Origin: Siphonodentalium dalli
Lineage: Eukaryota; Mollusca; Scaphopoda; Gadilida; Siphonodentaliidae
Direction of reading: 5' to 3'
NCBI GenBank assembly: GCA_032622095.1
Contig: CP136061.1
Span: forward strand, 254,213,582 to 254,277,581
Length of the DNA stretch: 64,000 nt
This document shows positions 26,037 through 37,124 of this stretch, one piece after another. A program made the position numbers and the translations under genes. How positions within the stretch are numbered: the stretch's first letter is position 1; each line of letters opens with the position of its first letter. Below the pieces are notes generated by a model that made no database searches, had not been told where the DNA came from, and saw only the letters and a program-made list of their open reading frames with translations.

Positions 26037-29000
26037 TATTGCTGGAATCAAATTGTTTATCAAAACATGTGGAAATACAACTGTTCATCCCAGTTCATCC
26101 CAGTTTGAAGAATAATGCTAATACCAAACATAACCATGATATAACCGCGCTACTCTTCTTGGGGCATCTCAGAAACCAGAACTGAGGAAACATGTTATAG
26201 CGTGTAATGGCAGGCTGGTAGCCACTGCCTGAAGTAATAGGCTTCGTAATAATTGGGAATAATATGGATGGATAGCCCAATTTCACTTCTTTTTTTGCTC
26301 ACGATATCAGTGACGATAAAATCTTCGTTACTGTGATTAACATTACAAGCTGATCCACATTAACATGGAAAACAATGTGAAATTGTTCAAGCTGGCCTGG
26401 CTGGCCTTCAATTTATTTGTTAAGATTTTATGTTTTACGTTGTCAAAAGTCTATTTTATTCCATTATTTATTATATCTTTATTTCCATGTCACATATGGT
26501 CAAGTGTGCTTTCATTTTATTACTTATTTTCGGCTGAGTTCTGCATAGTTATTCTTATTTTGTTGTATCAGTAGATGGAATCCTGATTAAATTTTATTTT
26601 TCCAATAGCGCAGTTTCTAGTTCTATCAAGTTGAATTTGGGTTATTGTTGGCCATTGTGCAACTGATCCAACTTCTGATAACCTCTATATGTAGCATAGC
26701 ATTACAATTAACTATATATGACCCGTTTCTGTTCAAAACACATCAAAATAAGACTCAATAGCAGGAATGGAAAAAAAATTTGACATATGGAAAAAACTGC
26801 TTTTTGGACCCAAGAGACACCCACCCACTCCATCATACGTGCCTGGAAAAAAATTCCGACCCCCCCCCTGTGGGAAGGAGGGAATTATTTGGAGAATTTT
26901 ACTAGAATGTTCCAGAAGATAAAATTGAGTGGGAAGGAGGGAATTAAGAAAAAGGAGGAGCGTTATATAATAATTAAACCTATAAAATTAATAATACATA
27001 AAAAGGAGGAGTTTGTAAGGCTATGGGACCATACATAAACACATACAAAGCATAGAAAATGGGGCGTTGCCAAACTATAGGGGTATAAACATACACACAC
27101 CTATAGGGGAAGGGGTCCTATATGGAATCGGGACCGCAGTCACAGCTATGCTGCTCAGGCAGAGTTATCTCCCATCGCTCCGCTGAGATACCACTGCCTT
27201 TAGGACATTAATTGGTATGGATTTCTTTCGTGTTTTTAGTTCTTATGTTTTAGGATTAAAATTGTCTGTCTGGCTCAGTTTATATTGTTCTTATCAATAC
27301 CGAAAGAATTACCATTATTGCAAACTTAAAACAAAATTTGGTGGTCAAAACAAGATAATAGGTGACTAAATATAGTTCCGCGACGATATGTAAAAATAGA
27401 TTTATCGTCTGCAAAGTACCATCCTTGTGGCAGTGCTATATCGCAGTGATAACGTAGAGGGCGATGTATGGAGTTTGGGTGTGGAGTTGTCGTGACAATA
27501 ACGCTAGCTCACTTATGTTAAAATCAGCGATTTTCGGCAATTTTTCTATTTCTGGTGGCCATTTTGTCCGCCATCTTGGATTTGGGTGAATATTCCTCAA
27601 CTCAGCTATAAGAGGGATGCTAGGTCGAGTATCTCCTGCACATATATATGCATGGGTGTTGTTATGATAGCAATAACATTCATTGATTCGAAACAATACA
27701 TCGCGTTATTAGCGACGATTCGGTTTTGACCGGATTATACCGGCATTTGGGAAAACGTGATATCGGACAAAAATATCCCACAACGAATGTATATTATGGT
27801 CCCAGTGTCTTCAGCAATATACGATAAATGTATAACATCTCGCCAAGATGCCAATATTTTCCCACAGAGACAAACGAAAGGTGGTGAAATGTCAGAAAAA
27901 TAGCATATTTTTCACATTTCGGCGGCCATCTTGGCCGCCATATTGGATTCTGGTGTCGGATTTTTGGCTAATTTGTAAGGGTTAAATATTAGCATATCGA
28001 ATCGGGCGGAAAACAAGACCGCATGTGATATCATCTTTAATATAACGGCGATCAAATAGACATGGTGAATATTAAACAAGACAGTCAATGACTGTGGGGT
28101 CGCTCACCAGACTGCAAAGACTGATAAGACTGGGACTCGGAGACCACAACAGTCAGAACTTTTCATAATCACTTTAAAAGAAGTAGATCTAAATAGGATA
28201 TGTGGCTAGAGAGGCTTCGTGTGTGTAGATCGGTGAATACCTTTAAATTACCAACTGTACACTACCTCCCCCAGCTCAACATGTCCCCTCCTGACCGGGC
28301 TCCAGACTCCCAAGTCTTAGGTTGGAATTTCACCAAAAACACCATATATGTATGTCAGATTAATCAGTCAGGTAGTTCCAAGGTAGATGTTTTAATGAAT
28401 TTTGTATTTTACTGATTTTATTAGACACAAAAGTCTTAAGTCCCCATATCCCCGTCATTTCTTAACAGGATGACCCCATGTTAACACATCTGAATCTCAA
28501 TAACCCAATAACCCTTCATACCAAATATGAACCCACTCAACCTGGTGGTACATGAGAAGAAGTCGTTAGAATTACTATGGAGGGCAAGAGTTATGGCCCT
28601 GGCTTCAAAACCATTTGACAGAGTGACCTCAATTGAACAATTCTGAATGTGAGTCACCTAGCATCCACACCAAATATGAACCCATTCAGTCTTATGATCT
28701 AGAGAAGATGTTCAAAGAATTATTGACAGATGGATGGACAAACAGACAGATGAACAGGTGACAGATGAGAAGTGATGATTATAGCTTCGTCTCAGGTGAG
28801 CTTAAAAATTACATTTCATTGAACAAATCTGTAAATCACCCCACCCCAACACTGTGGGGACATCCCTGCGAGAATATGACATACATGATTTATTTGAATG
28901 CTGACTACATTGACTTAACAAAATTTCCATGACCTTGAAAGCCAGTGCATTCTCTTTTATATGGGAGGCTCCCCATGGGATACTCGCATACATAAGAGAA

Positions 29001-29708
29001 TGCATAAGCACAACTCTGGTCACGAAATGGTTAATATTAATAGTAAAAATAAACTTTATCTGTCAAACAGGTAATTTGTGTCTGGTGTAAACAATATTTA
29101 ATTTCGAACAGAACATGTAATACATACAAACAAATTGACATAAGTAATAATAAAATTCAAAACGGGGATTAGACAACAAGCCTAAAAGGCTTTTATCAAG
29201 TCTTTTCCTCGGAGTAGGAAGTTTACCCTTGGTATCAGGGTAGATACCATATAGGGTAAATTTAGCAGACGGGGATAACATGTTAGATCCGAAAAAATAT
29301 TGTTCAAGGACGAGGTAGAGGGATAGAGTGCAGGAAGGAAGAACGTTTGTCAAGTTAATTGGTATTGCATACCGTACATCGGCCAAAACGAAAGAGGGGA
29401 GTGAAGCGAAGTACCGTTTAATTATATTTTAGTTACACAACTTTTATATTTATAACATATACTATTTAAGAACCACGAAACAATCAAAATCAAATCGAAA
29501 CGCATCGCGGCCCACGTGGAGGAAATGCGAGAAAAAACAATCAACCTACTTGAACTGTTAATTAATATTAAAATTAAAATAATTGGTTAGAAGCGTACTT
29601 AAGCATTATATGATGTAATATGACGAAACAATGACTTAATTTCATGGGGAGTGGCCCAGTGACACGGAGAATGGTTGGCACTCGATTGAAAATTATTAAA
29701 TTCCATTT

Positions 29709-29831
29709 CATTAAAATTCCATTGAGAAGTGACGAATCCACCCCACCAGAGCACACAATTGTATCTGAGATAAACATGGGATTAAATTCCATTCATGAAA
29801 CCACTATCAGCTACCAGTATGTATTGGAGAG
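29709..29831 (+). CDS. Possible exon spanning the visible end of the right arm
   Basis: An open frame through the arm boundary contains TPPEHTIVSEINMGLNSIHE and TTISYQYVLER before a possible donor GAGAG|gtattg at 29832. The hydrophobic spacing and the 'NSI-E-T-T-I-S-Y' piece faintly recall the early extracellular strand region of Cys-loop ligand-gated channels. That identification is weak. No clear acceptor was found. Confidence 0.2.
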
Positions 29832-29839
29832 GTATTGAC

Positions 29840-30565
29840 ATTGAGATAATTAGTTTTTAATGACTGGACAAACAGCTTTGCCGAGCAATGCAAATGTATT
29901 GTGTTACTCCTACAGCTGTGATCAAAACAAGGATTTTAATGGGGTGAACTAGGCAGAGATAATATGGTATGGTACAGTGTGGTGTGGCAGGGACATGAGG
30001 TGGTGTGGGGTGGGTGATGTAGCTGTGATGTGTCTAAAAAAAATCAAAGGTCAAAATGCAAAAATGTTATTTTTTGTTTTTAGAGTTATGTCCCTGGATC
30101 TGCCCCTATTTGACACAGTGACCCCATTTGAACAAATCTGAACCCCAGTCGCCCAAATATAAGCTAAATCGGCCCTATGTTTCTTGAGAAGACGTAATTC
30201 TAAGAATTACTATGGAGGAATAGAGTTATGGCCTTAATTTCTCAACTAATCAACCTGGTGACCCCATTTCAACAGACCTGCATGTGATTCACCTAGGGAG
30301 CATGCACACCAAATATGAACCCATTCAGTTCTGGAAAAGATGTCGTTCTAAGAATTTCTATGAAGTAATAGAGTTGTGGCCCTGCTTTCTCAACTAATTG
30401 GCCTGATGACCTCATTTGAACAAATTTGAATGTGATTCACCTAGGAAACATCCACACCAAATATGAACCCATTCGGTCTTATGTTTCCGACGAAGAAGAT
30501 GTTTAAAGAATTGTTGACGGATGGACGGACGGCTAGACGGGTGGACGGACGGATGGACGGACGAC
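29840..30565 (-). repeat. Dispersed repeat, interrupted by the LTR element
   Basis: Contains 'gagttatgg' segments, 'accaaatatgaacccattc' and a (GGAC)n-like run up to 30569. This is the reverse orientation of the family at 928-1300 and 43868-44345. Its missing end, 'gatgactatagctccaccgg' to 'ctcaggtgagctaaaaa', resumes at 33487 on the far side of the retrotransposon. Confidence 0.75.
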
Positions 30566-30569
30566 GGAC

Positions 30570-31318
30570 TGTGCCAAGACAACCACAGGGACATAACTTT
30601 CAACCCGGGAAGAAGATAGGAAATCTCTGTCAGAGGGGCGCTCGATTACCACACATATCAGCGTCGCTGTTGACCACATCTAGATCACAAAAGTACTGAG
30701 CACCAAATCGAATTAGCGAGCGTCCATGCAATAACATAGGGAAATGATTTGTGGAGTAAACAGAACACGGTCTTGAGGATTAGCAAGACCAGATGTATCG
30801 CCTAGAAAGCTACTGAAACCAGGAGAGTTAATAGGACCCATGGGGAGATGACGATAACTCAATTACCCTAAGTACGATGAACCGACGCGCCGTGAAAATA
30901 CACATGGCCGTCATTAGCAGACACTGGGTATTTTAGGAAGAAGAAGCCGACATGAGAAGAGAGTTCTAACCAGCTACCCGATAGTAACAAGGAATTCTCG
31001 GACGCCAGAGAAAAGCAGCTAGAAGGATGGATGAAGATACAAGGTAAACACGATGACCTTGTGATCCTAACAACATCTCACTGATGCGCCGGCGGAAGAA
31101 GAATATGAGACGACAGGAAGATAAACTCAACCGGAACTCAACCGAGTAGAAGACAAGCAGATACATCCAACCTATGAAGACGGAAGAAGATCCCAACCCA
31201 AGCAGACGACAGGAAGAGAAACCCAGATACCGATGATTGAACATTATTGACTTTGTTATATATAAATAATCAAACCGTTCTGATAGCCTTAAGAGTTATA
31301 TGTACCCGTATTGGCACA
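30570..31318 (+). repeat. 5' LTR
   Basis: 749 bp from TGTGCCAAGAC to GTATTGGCACA. A TATA-like 'ttatatataaataatc' at about 31256-31271 would put the transcription start near the 3' end and give a short R-U5. Confidence 0.92.
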
Positions 31319-31329
31319 TATCTCTTAAC

Positions 31330-31347
31330 TGGTGCCTTCGAGCCAGG
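31330..31347 (+). other. Candidate primer binding site
   Basis: TGGTGCCTTCGAGCCAGG begins 11 bases after the LTR with the expected TGG. It resembles the complement of a tRNA 3' end (CCTTCGAGCC recalls tRNA-Tyr, with an extra base). The match is from memory and unverified. Confidence 0.45.
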
Positions 31348-31454
31348 ATCTGAACGCTAATCACAGACACAACGTGAAGCCAGAAGAGGAACAGTGTGCA
31401 CAGAAACAGTGTGGGAAAATTCGCAAAACGTGAGTCTAATTGTTTATTATCATA

Positions 31455-31987
31455 ATGGCTACCCAACAACAACAATCAGCTGGTGTTCTCGCCCCATTAA
31501 CAGAATCTATCAATTCTCAAATTGCTGCAATGGCCATGACTACGGTGACACAGGTAGTGACGTCATTTGACGGGGACCCCACGAAATACCACGGGTGGGT
31601 CAAGTCGATAGAAAAATGCGCGATCCTAACCGGCGCTAACGAAGCAAAGAAGCCCTATATGGCATTTCAGAGCGCGACGGGCCCTGTATCAGATTTTTTA
31701 CAAAGATATTTGGCCACGAATCCTAACGCCACGTGGCAAGACACAAAAACTGAATTATCTAGTCGATTTGCCGAGATAAATGACATTCAATTCGCCTTTT
31801 CGATGCTAAGAAAAATCAAGCAAAAACAAAACGAAAATTTACATGTGCTTGCCGAACGGATTTTGGAGATCGCGATTGTGGCATACCGAGAGCAGCCCGG
31901 CGGGATCAACGCGGTTGAAGGCCAACTCGTAGGGTTTTATATTGACGCTTTAAGAAGCGACAGTTTGAAAATGAAGTTGATCAGGAA
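31455..31987 (+). pseudogene. gag: Truncated retrotransposon gag
   Basis: The likely start is ATG 31455 (MATQQQQSAGVLAPL); an upstream in-frame ATG at 31440 is also possible. The region around residues 45-130 reads like a Ty3-type Gag capsid: FDGDPTKYHGWVKSIEKCAI, then TWQDTKTELSSRFAEI and ENLHVLAERI, matching the W-x(n)-L-x-x-R-F and (E/N)-L-x-x-(L/F/Y)-x-x-R pattern of retrotransposon gag domains. Coding ends after about 177 codons (LKMKLIRN), where the sequence runs straight into the middle LTR. The frame continues 43 codons through LTR sequence to a stop at 32117. No zinc knuckle, protease or polymerase remains, so the copy depends on another element. Confidence 0.85.
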
Positions 31988-32736
31988 TGTGCCAAGACAA
32001 CCACAGGGACATAACTTTCAACCCGGGAAGAAGATAGGAAATCTCTGTCAGAGGGGCGCTCGATTACCACACATATCAGCGTCGCTGTTGACCACATCTA
32101 GATCACAAAAGTACTGAGCACCAAATCGAATTAGCGAGCGTCCATGCAATAACATAGGGAAATGATTTGTGGAGTAAACAGAACACGGTCTTGAGGATTA
32201 TCAAGACCAGATGTATCGCCTAGAAAGCTACTGAAACCAGGAGAGTTAATAGGACCCATGGGGAGATGACGATAACTCAATTACCCTAAGTACGATGAAC
32301 CGACGCGCCGTGAAAATACACATGGCCGTCATTAGCAGGCACTGGGTATTTTAGGAAGAAGAAGCCGACATGATAAGACAGTTCTAACCAGCTACCCGAT
32401 AGTAACAACAAATTCTCGGACGCCAGAGAAAAGCAGCTAGAAGGATGGATGAAGATACAAGGTAAACATGATGATCTTGTGATCCTAACAACATCTCACT
32501 GATGCGCCGGCGGAAGAAGAACATGAGACGACAGGAAGATAAACTCAACCGGAACTCAACCGAGTAGAAGACAAGCAGATACATCCAACCTATGAAGACG
32601 GAAGAAGATCCCAACCCAAGCAGACGACAGGAAGAGAAACCCAGATACCGATGATTGAACATTATTGACTTTGTTATATATAAATAATCAAACCGTTCTG
32701 ATAGCCTTAAGAGTTATATGTACCCGTATTGGCACA
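31988..32736 (+). repeat. Middle LTR
   Basis: Full length (749 bp) with both TGTGCCAA and TTGGCACA ends. It differs from the outer pair at about nine sites, including 'ggattatcaag' for 'ggattagcaag' and 'agaacatgag' for 'agaatatgag'. It is followed by the first 18 bases of the leader, 'tatctcttaactggtgcc'. Confidence 0.92.
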
Positions 32737-32754
32737 TATCTCTTAACTGGTGCC

Positions 32755-33486
32755 AGGGACATAACTTTCAACCCGGGAAGAAGATAGGAAATCTCTGTCA
32801 GAGGGGCGCTCGATTACCACACATATCAGCGTCGCTGTTGACCACATCTAGATCACAAAAGTACTGAGCACCAAATCGAATTAGCGAGCGTCCATGCAAT
32901 AACATAGGGAAATGATTTGTGGAGTAAACAGAACACGGTCTTGAGGATTAGCAAGACCAGATGTATCGCCTAGAAAGCTACTGAAACCAGGAGAGTTAAT
33001 AGGACCCATGGGGAGATGACGATAACTCAATTACCCTAAGTACGATGAACCGACGCGCCGTGAAAATACACATGGCCGTCATTAGCAGACACTGGGTATT
33101 TTAGGAAGAAGAAGCCGACATGAGAAGAGAGTTCTAACCAGCTACCCGATAGTAACAAGGAATTCTCGGACGCCAGAGAAAAGCAGCTAGAAGGATGGAT
33201 GAAGATACAAGGTAAACACGATGACCTTGTGATCCTAACAACATCTCACTGATGCGCCGGCGGAAGAAGAATATGAGACGACAGGAAGATAAACTCAACC
33301 GGAACTCAACCGAGTAGAAGACAAGCAGATACATCCAACCTATGAAGACGGAAGAAGATCCCAACCCAAGCAGACGACAGGAAGAGAAACCCAGATACCG
33401 ATGATTGAACATTATTGACTTTGTTATATATAAATAATCAAACCGTTCTGATAGCCTTAAGAGTTATATGTACCCGTATTGGCACA
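32755..33486 (+). repeat. 3' LTR, 5'-truncated by 17 bp
   Basis: Starts at 'agggacataac', so the first 17 bases of the LTR are absent and the leader remnant abuts directly. The rest matches the 5' LTR at every diagnostic position and ends TTGGCACA next to the GGAC duplication. Confidence 0.92.
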
Positions 33487-33540
33487 GGACGAGGAGTGAT
33501 GACTATAGCTCCACCGGAGAATTCGTCTCAGGTGAGCTAA

Positions 33541-34600
33541 AAAATGGCCGCCATGATGGACGCCATCTTCTCTGGAGTCTCTGCGGCCACTTTTTAGTCG
33601 AGTTTTTTTTCAAAACTCGACTTATAGTTTGATGGGGGACGGTGGGCGGGCGGGCGGCGGGCGGGCGGCGGACGGGCGGCGGACGGGCGGGCGGCGTGTT
33701 TTGATGTGTGAGTACATATCCATGCACGTAAGCTGCAGACAAAAAAATCGGGTTCGTCCGCACATTTATTACAGAGTTATGGCCCTTTGAATTTTCATCT
33801 CGTTAGCGCGATAACTTCAACAAACGTTATCCGATTTGATTGAAATTTGGTATATAGGTGTCTCCCAAGAATATCTCGGATGAGTTCGAAAACCGGCCTG
33901 GTCCGATAAAATTTGATAGAGTTATGGCCCTTAATTAGTCATTTTTCACGAATTTTCAGCTCGTTAGCGCGATAACTTCAACAAACGTTATCCGATTTGA
34001 TTGAAATTTGGTATATAGCTGTCTCCCAAGAATATCTCGGATGAGTTCGAAAACCGGCCTGGTCCGATAAAATATGATAGAGTTATGGCCCTTAATTAGT
34101 CATTTTTCACGAATTTTCAGCTCGTTAGCGCGATAACTTCAACAAACGTTATCCGATTTGATTGAAATTTGGTATATAGGTGTCTCCCAAGAATATCTCG
34201 GATGAGTTCGAAAACCGGCCTGGTCCGATAAAATTTGATAGAGTTATGGCCCTTAATTAGTCATTTTTCACGAATTTTCAGCTCGTTAGCGCGATAACTT
34301 CAACAAACGTCATCCGATTCAACTAAAATTTGGTATATAAGTGTCTTCCAATAATATCCTGGACGAGTTCGAAAACCAGCCTGGCCCAATAAAATTTGAT
34401 AGAGTTATGGCCCTTAATTTGACATTTTTCGTGAATTTTTAGCTCGTTAGCGCGATAACTTCAACAAACGTCCTCCGATTTTGTTTAAAATTTGGAATAG
34501 ACATACTTGCCAAGAATATTTCGGACAAGTTCGAAAACCAACTGGCCCGATAAAATTTGATGGAGTTATGGCCCTTAATTAGTCATTTTTCGATTTTACC
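33541..34600 (+). mobile_element. Pearl-like module: hairpin, G-rich run, five 161-bp repeats
   Basis: A short hairpin (tcgagttttttttcaaaactcga, about 33599-33621) is followed by a G-rich run (33634-33695) of GGGC, GGC and GGAC units. Core repeats follow in which 'ctcgttagcgcgataacttc' recurs at 33799, 33960, 34121, 34282 and 34443, an exact 161-base period. Each unit contains 'gagttatggcccttaatt'. The last two units are more diverged. The order agrees with the pearl/HINE design. The G-rich part could form G-quadruplexes. Confidence 0.7.
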
Positions 34601-34876
34601 TATTAATTAGTCTACCGATACTGATGGACACCAATTGGCGGTAGCCACCGGCGGTAAGCCACCGAAAACGAGACACAGCATCTCTGATGCCACCTCTTGT
34701 TTTCTTGTTAAGAACCGTAAAAAATTAGAGAAGACATTCAGAAAGAAAATTGGTGGGTGAATTTGAGTCCTGGTCTTCTGGGGGTGGAGAGGTCGGCTAA
34801 TATATCCTGGACTATTGTATAAGATATATACTCTTAAGTTCACAATTTATACCTTTTCAATTAAAATATCAATATA

Positions 34877-35819
34877 CCTTACTCGTATTTAAATTCGCGC
34901 AGTATTATTTTTCGCGCACCCATCGGTGCGCGAATTTTAAACAGAGCGAAAAATAATACGACTCATAAGTTTATACCAAAGGAATATAAGAGGGTTATTT
35001 TAGATAGAATATAGACAATTATATTTACATGCGGGGAAACGAATCTTAACGACATTATCCATATGTATATGCTTCGATCTTTCGATCTTTCGTGTTGAAC
35101 TGCTTCTAAGAAATACAAATATTGTAGCCTGGAGGTGCACGAAAGCACTCTTTCTCAACCATGCATGCGTGAGGCCCCCACCCCCATGGAATACGGAATA
35201 CCACTTAATACAGAGGGTGGAATACGGAATACCAGTTAACAGCCATATGGAATACATACAAATATATGAAAACTTCATTTTTTGGAAGGTCGGCGTACGA
35301 ATAACGGTATATTTGGAATACCGAATACCTCCTAACAGAGGGGCCGGAATACGGCGTACCTCATAACAGGGCATGGAATACGGCGTACGAAAGGGGGGGC
35401 CTCATGCATGGGGTGACACTGCGGTCAAACAATCGGAATTAGTTATGCATTCAAAACACGCAAGAGTTGATTCTTTCTGAAGTCAGCAAGTCAAGTCAAG
35501 TTCAGTTCCAGAATCTCCATAAATATTTATTTAATACCAGCATGATAAATTGTACCATGCATGCACATAAGCACGCATCTTCACAATGAAATGATGATGC
35601 AGTTGTGTTATATTAGATGTATATTTTCTTCGAGGTGTCTTCATATATACACATGCATCATTATAGTGATAATTAAGGAATGAAACTCATCAGACACAAG
35701 ACATTTACGAACATATTTATGTCAGTTTTGAATTCGCGCACCAGGGTGCTCTAATTCAAAGTGCGCGAATTCAAAACTGAGCGAAAAATAGTACTGCGCT
35801 AATTTAAATACGAGTAAGG
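34877..35819. mobile_element. TA-flanked element with about 40-bp terminal inverted repeats
   Basis: The left end CCTTACTCGTATTTAAATT and right end AATTTAAATACGAGTAAGG are inverted repeats that continue into 'cgcgcagtattatttttcgc', with TA on both outer sides. Each end also holds a smaller inverted repeat ('cgcgcacccatcggtgcgcg' at about 34914; 'gcgcaccagggtgc' region at about 35738). No transposase is present. A second element is nested at 35160-35410. Confidence 0.75.
35160..35410. mobile_element. Nested inverted-repeat element with 'ggaatacgg' repeats
   Basis: The ends CATGCATGCGTGAGGCCCCC and GGGGGGCCTCATGCATG are inverted. The interior repeats 'tggaatacggaatacc' several times with degeneration. 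It lies inside the TA-flanked element 34877-35819. Confidence 0.55.
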
Positions 35820-35908
35820 TAGTACATTTAACATTAACACCAACCAGCATGCAAACCTGAAACTACATATGCCATCATATTTTCTTATTGTATATATTAT
35901 TTATTCAG

Positions 35909-35961
35909 GGGCAGCTGGAAGACGGCCAGTAGGTCATGCTGCTCCTGTACAATACTATTAA
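35909..35961 (+). CDS. Possible orphan terminal exon
   Basis: After 'tttattcag' a frame with two leading bases reads AAGRRPVGHAAPVQYY and stop. AATAAA follows at 36021-36026, about 60 bases past the stop. The form is that of a last exon, but no upstream exon was found and the family is not recognised. Confidence 0.3.
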
Positions 35962-35999
35962 TTCATATATCAATGCTTTGTTATTAATTCTTATTATCT

Positions 36000-36600
36000 A
36001 CATCTACCTTTTTTGCTACTAATAAACACATTTAGAGCCGCGGATTAGTGCAAAACGCACGCATGTGATCTATGAGTCTATGCACGATGCAAACAACATG
36101 GTAATTTTAATGAAAAATGAGTGTATGAAGATCCCATAGATCGTAAATGGCCGGATATAGCGTACAGTCCCCCTTTAATAATTATCAAAAGTATACTCAC
36201 ATTTTTCCAGAAGATCCACTCAGAAGCTAAGTGCCCGGATGGCTGATGCTGGCTCTGAACACAATAAAGACAGCGTAACTCTAGGTGATGGAGATGGAAT
36301 TGCGCGTTTGACTTTACATGCATGCGTGTGAGAATTAACAAATTAAACCCCATGCACCCAAGCGCCCTGCAAACATTCGTGATGGATTTATGCATTTCAC
36401 TTTATATTCGTGGGAAATAGCCAATAATTGCGAGACCCCAAGAACAAGCTCCGCGTTACATATGGCAATAATTTCACAGCTATCACAGTCGCCGCCGGTC
36501 TGAAGCCGGGGATTAAAATGGACCTGTGTTATAATGGTCCCAGGTGAAATAATTAAAATAAACTGAATAACATTTATAGATTTAAAGATAACCTTTCCGA
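36000..36600. other. No recognised feature
   Basis: Unique AT-rich sequence with several short open frames and no repeat structure or protein similarity that I can see. It includes the AATAAA at 36021-36026. Confidence 0.3.
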
Positions 36601-36965
36601 ACTGACACCATAAAACCATACAACTTTGAGAGTGTCACCCCACCACACCGATCTGACACCATAAAAACAAACAACATTGCGCGTGTCACCCCACCACACC
36701 GATCTGACACCATAAAAACATACAACTATGAGAGTGTCACCGCCATCACACCGATTTGACACCATAAAACCATACAAGGTTGGGAGTGTCACCACACCAC
36801 ACCGATCTGACACCATAACATAACATAACATAACATAACACTTATAGATTTAAAGATAACCTTTCCGAACTGACACCATAAAAACATACAACTATGAGAG
36901 TGTCACCGCCATCACACCGATTTGACACCATAAAACCATACATCATTGAGCGTGTCACCCCACCA
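36601..36965. repeat. Tandem repeat, about 58-bp units
   Basis: Units read 'ctgacaccataaaa', 'catacaactatgagagtgtc' and 'accccaccacaccgat'. About four units lie at 36601-36815. A break at 'aacataacataacataac' (36820-36840) and a repeat of 'tttaaagataacctttccg' precede two more units. Confidence 0.9.
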
Positions 36966-37124
36966 CAGTGCCCCTATAGTATGGCAACGGTGATAAAATC
37001 ACATGACTGAAAATTTACAGGAAATAAAGAATGGTGTAAAATACTTGAAAAATTAATATAATAATTAAATGAATATATATATGTTTTTGACTCTGTGTTT
37101 ACATATGGTATTTTTATTCAACAG

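Larger units (their letters stand above)
15194..29730 (-). repeat. Right arm of the giant inverted repeat
   Basis: Reverse complement of 1-14533, with near-complete identity. The tract differences are 9 versus 13 G, 12 versus 11 T, 26 versus 18 nt and 22 versus 20 nt of the TG runs, and 10 versus 13 C. The next base after the paired region, 29731, is also the first base whose partner would lie left of the window, so the boundary given is the visible limit and not a demonstrated junction. Confidence 0.97.
30570..33486 (+). mobile_element. Ty3-like LTR retrotransposon with three LTRs, internally deleted
   Basis: The order is LTR (30570-31318), leader plus partial gag (31319-31987), LTR (31988-32736), 18-base leader remnant (32737-32754), LTR lacking 17 bases at its 5' end (32755-33486). 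The LTR ends TGTGCCAA and TTGGCACA are perfect inverted repeats. A 4-bp target duplication GGAC lies at 30566-30569 and 33487-33490. The rest of gag, all of pol and the polypurine tract are missing. The outer LTRs look identical by eye, whereas the middle one differs at about nine positions. Confidence 0.93.

Noticed and set aside
30966-33412. Three near-identical 92-codon minus-strand frames
   Set aside because: They are antisense to the LTR and repeat because the LTR repeats. The middle copy differs at the LTR substitutions.
30570-33486. Intact autonomous retrotransposon
   Set aside because: There is no protease, reverse transcriptase, RNase H or integrase sequence, and the gag frame runs into an LTR.
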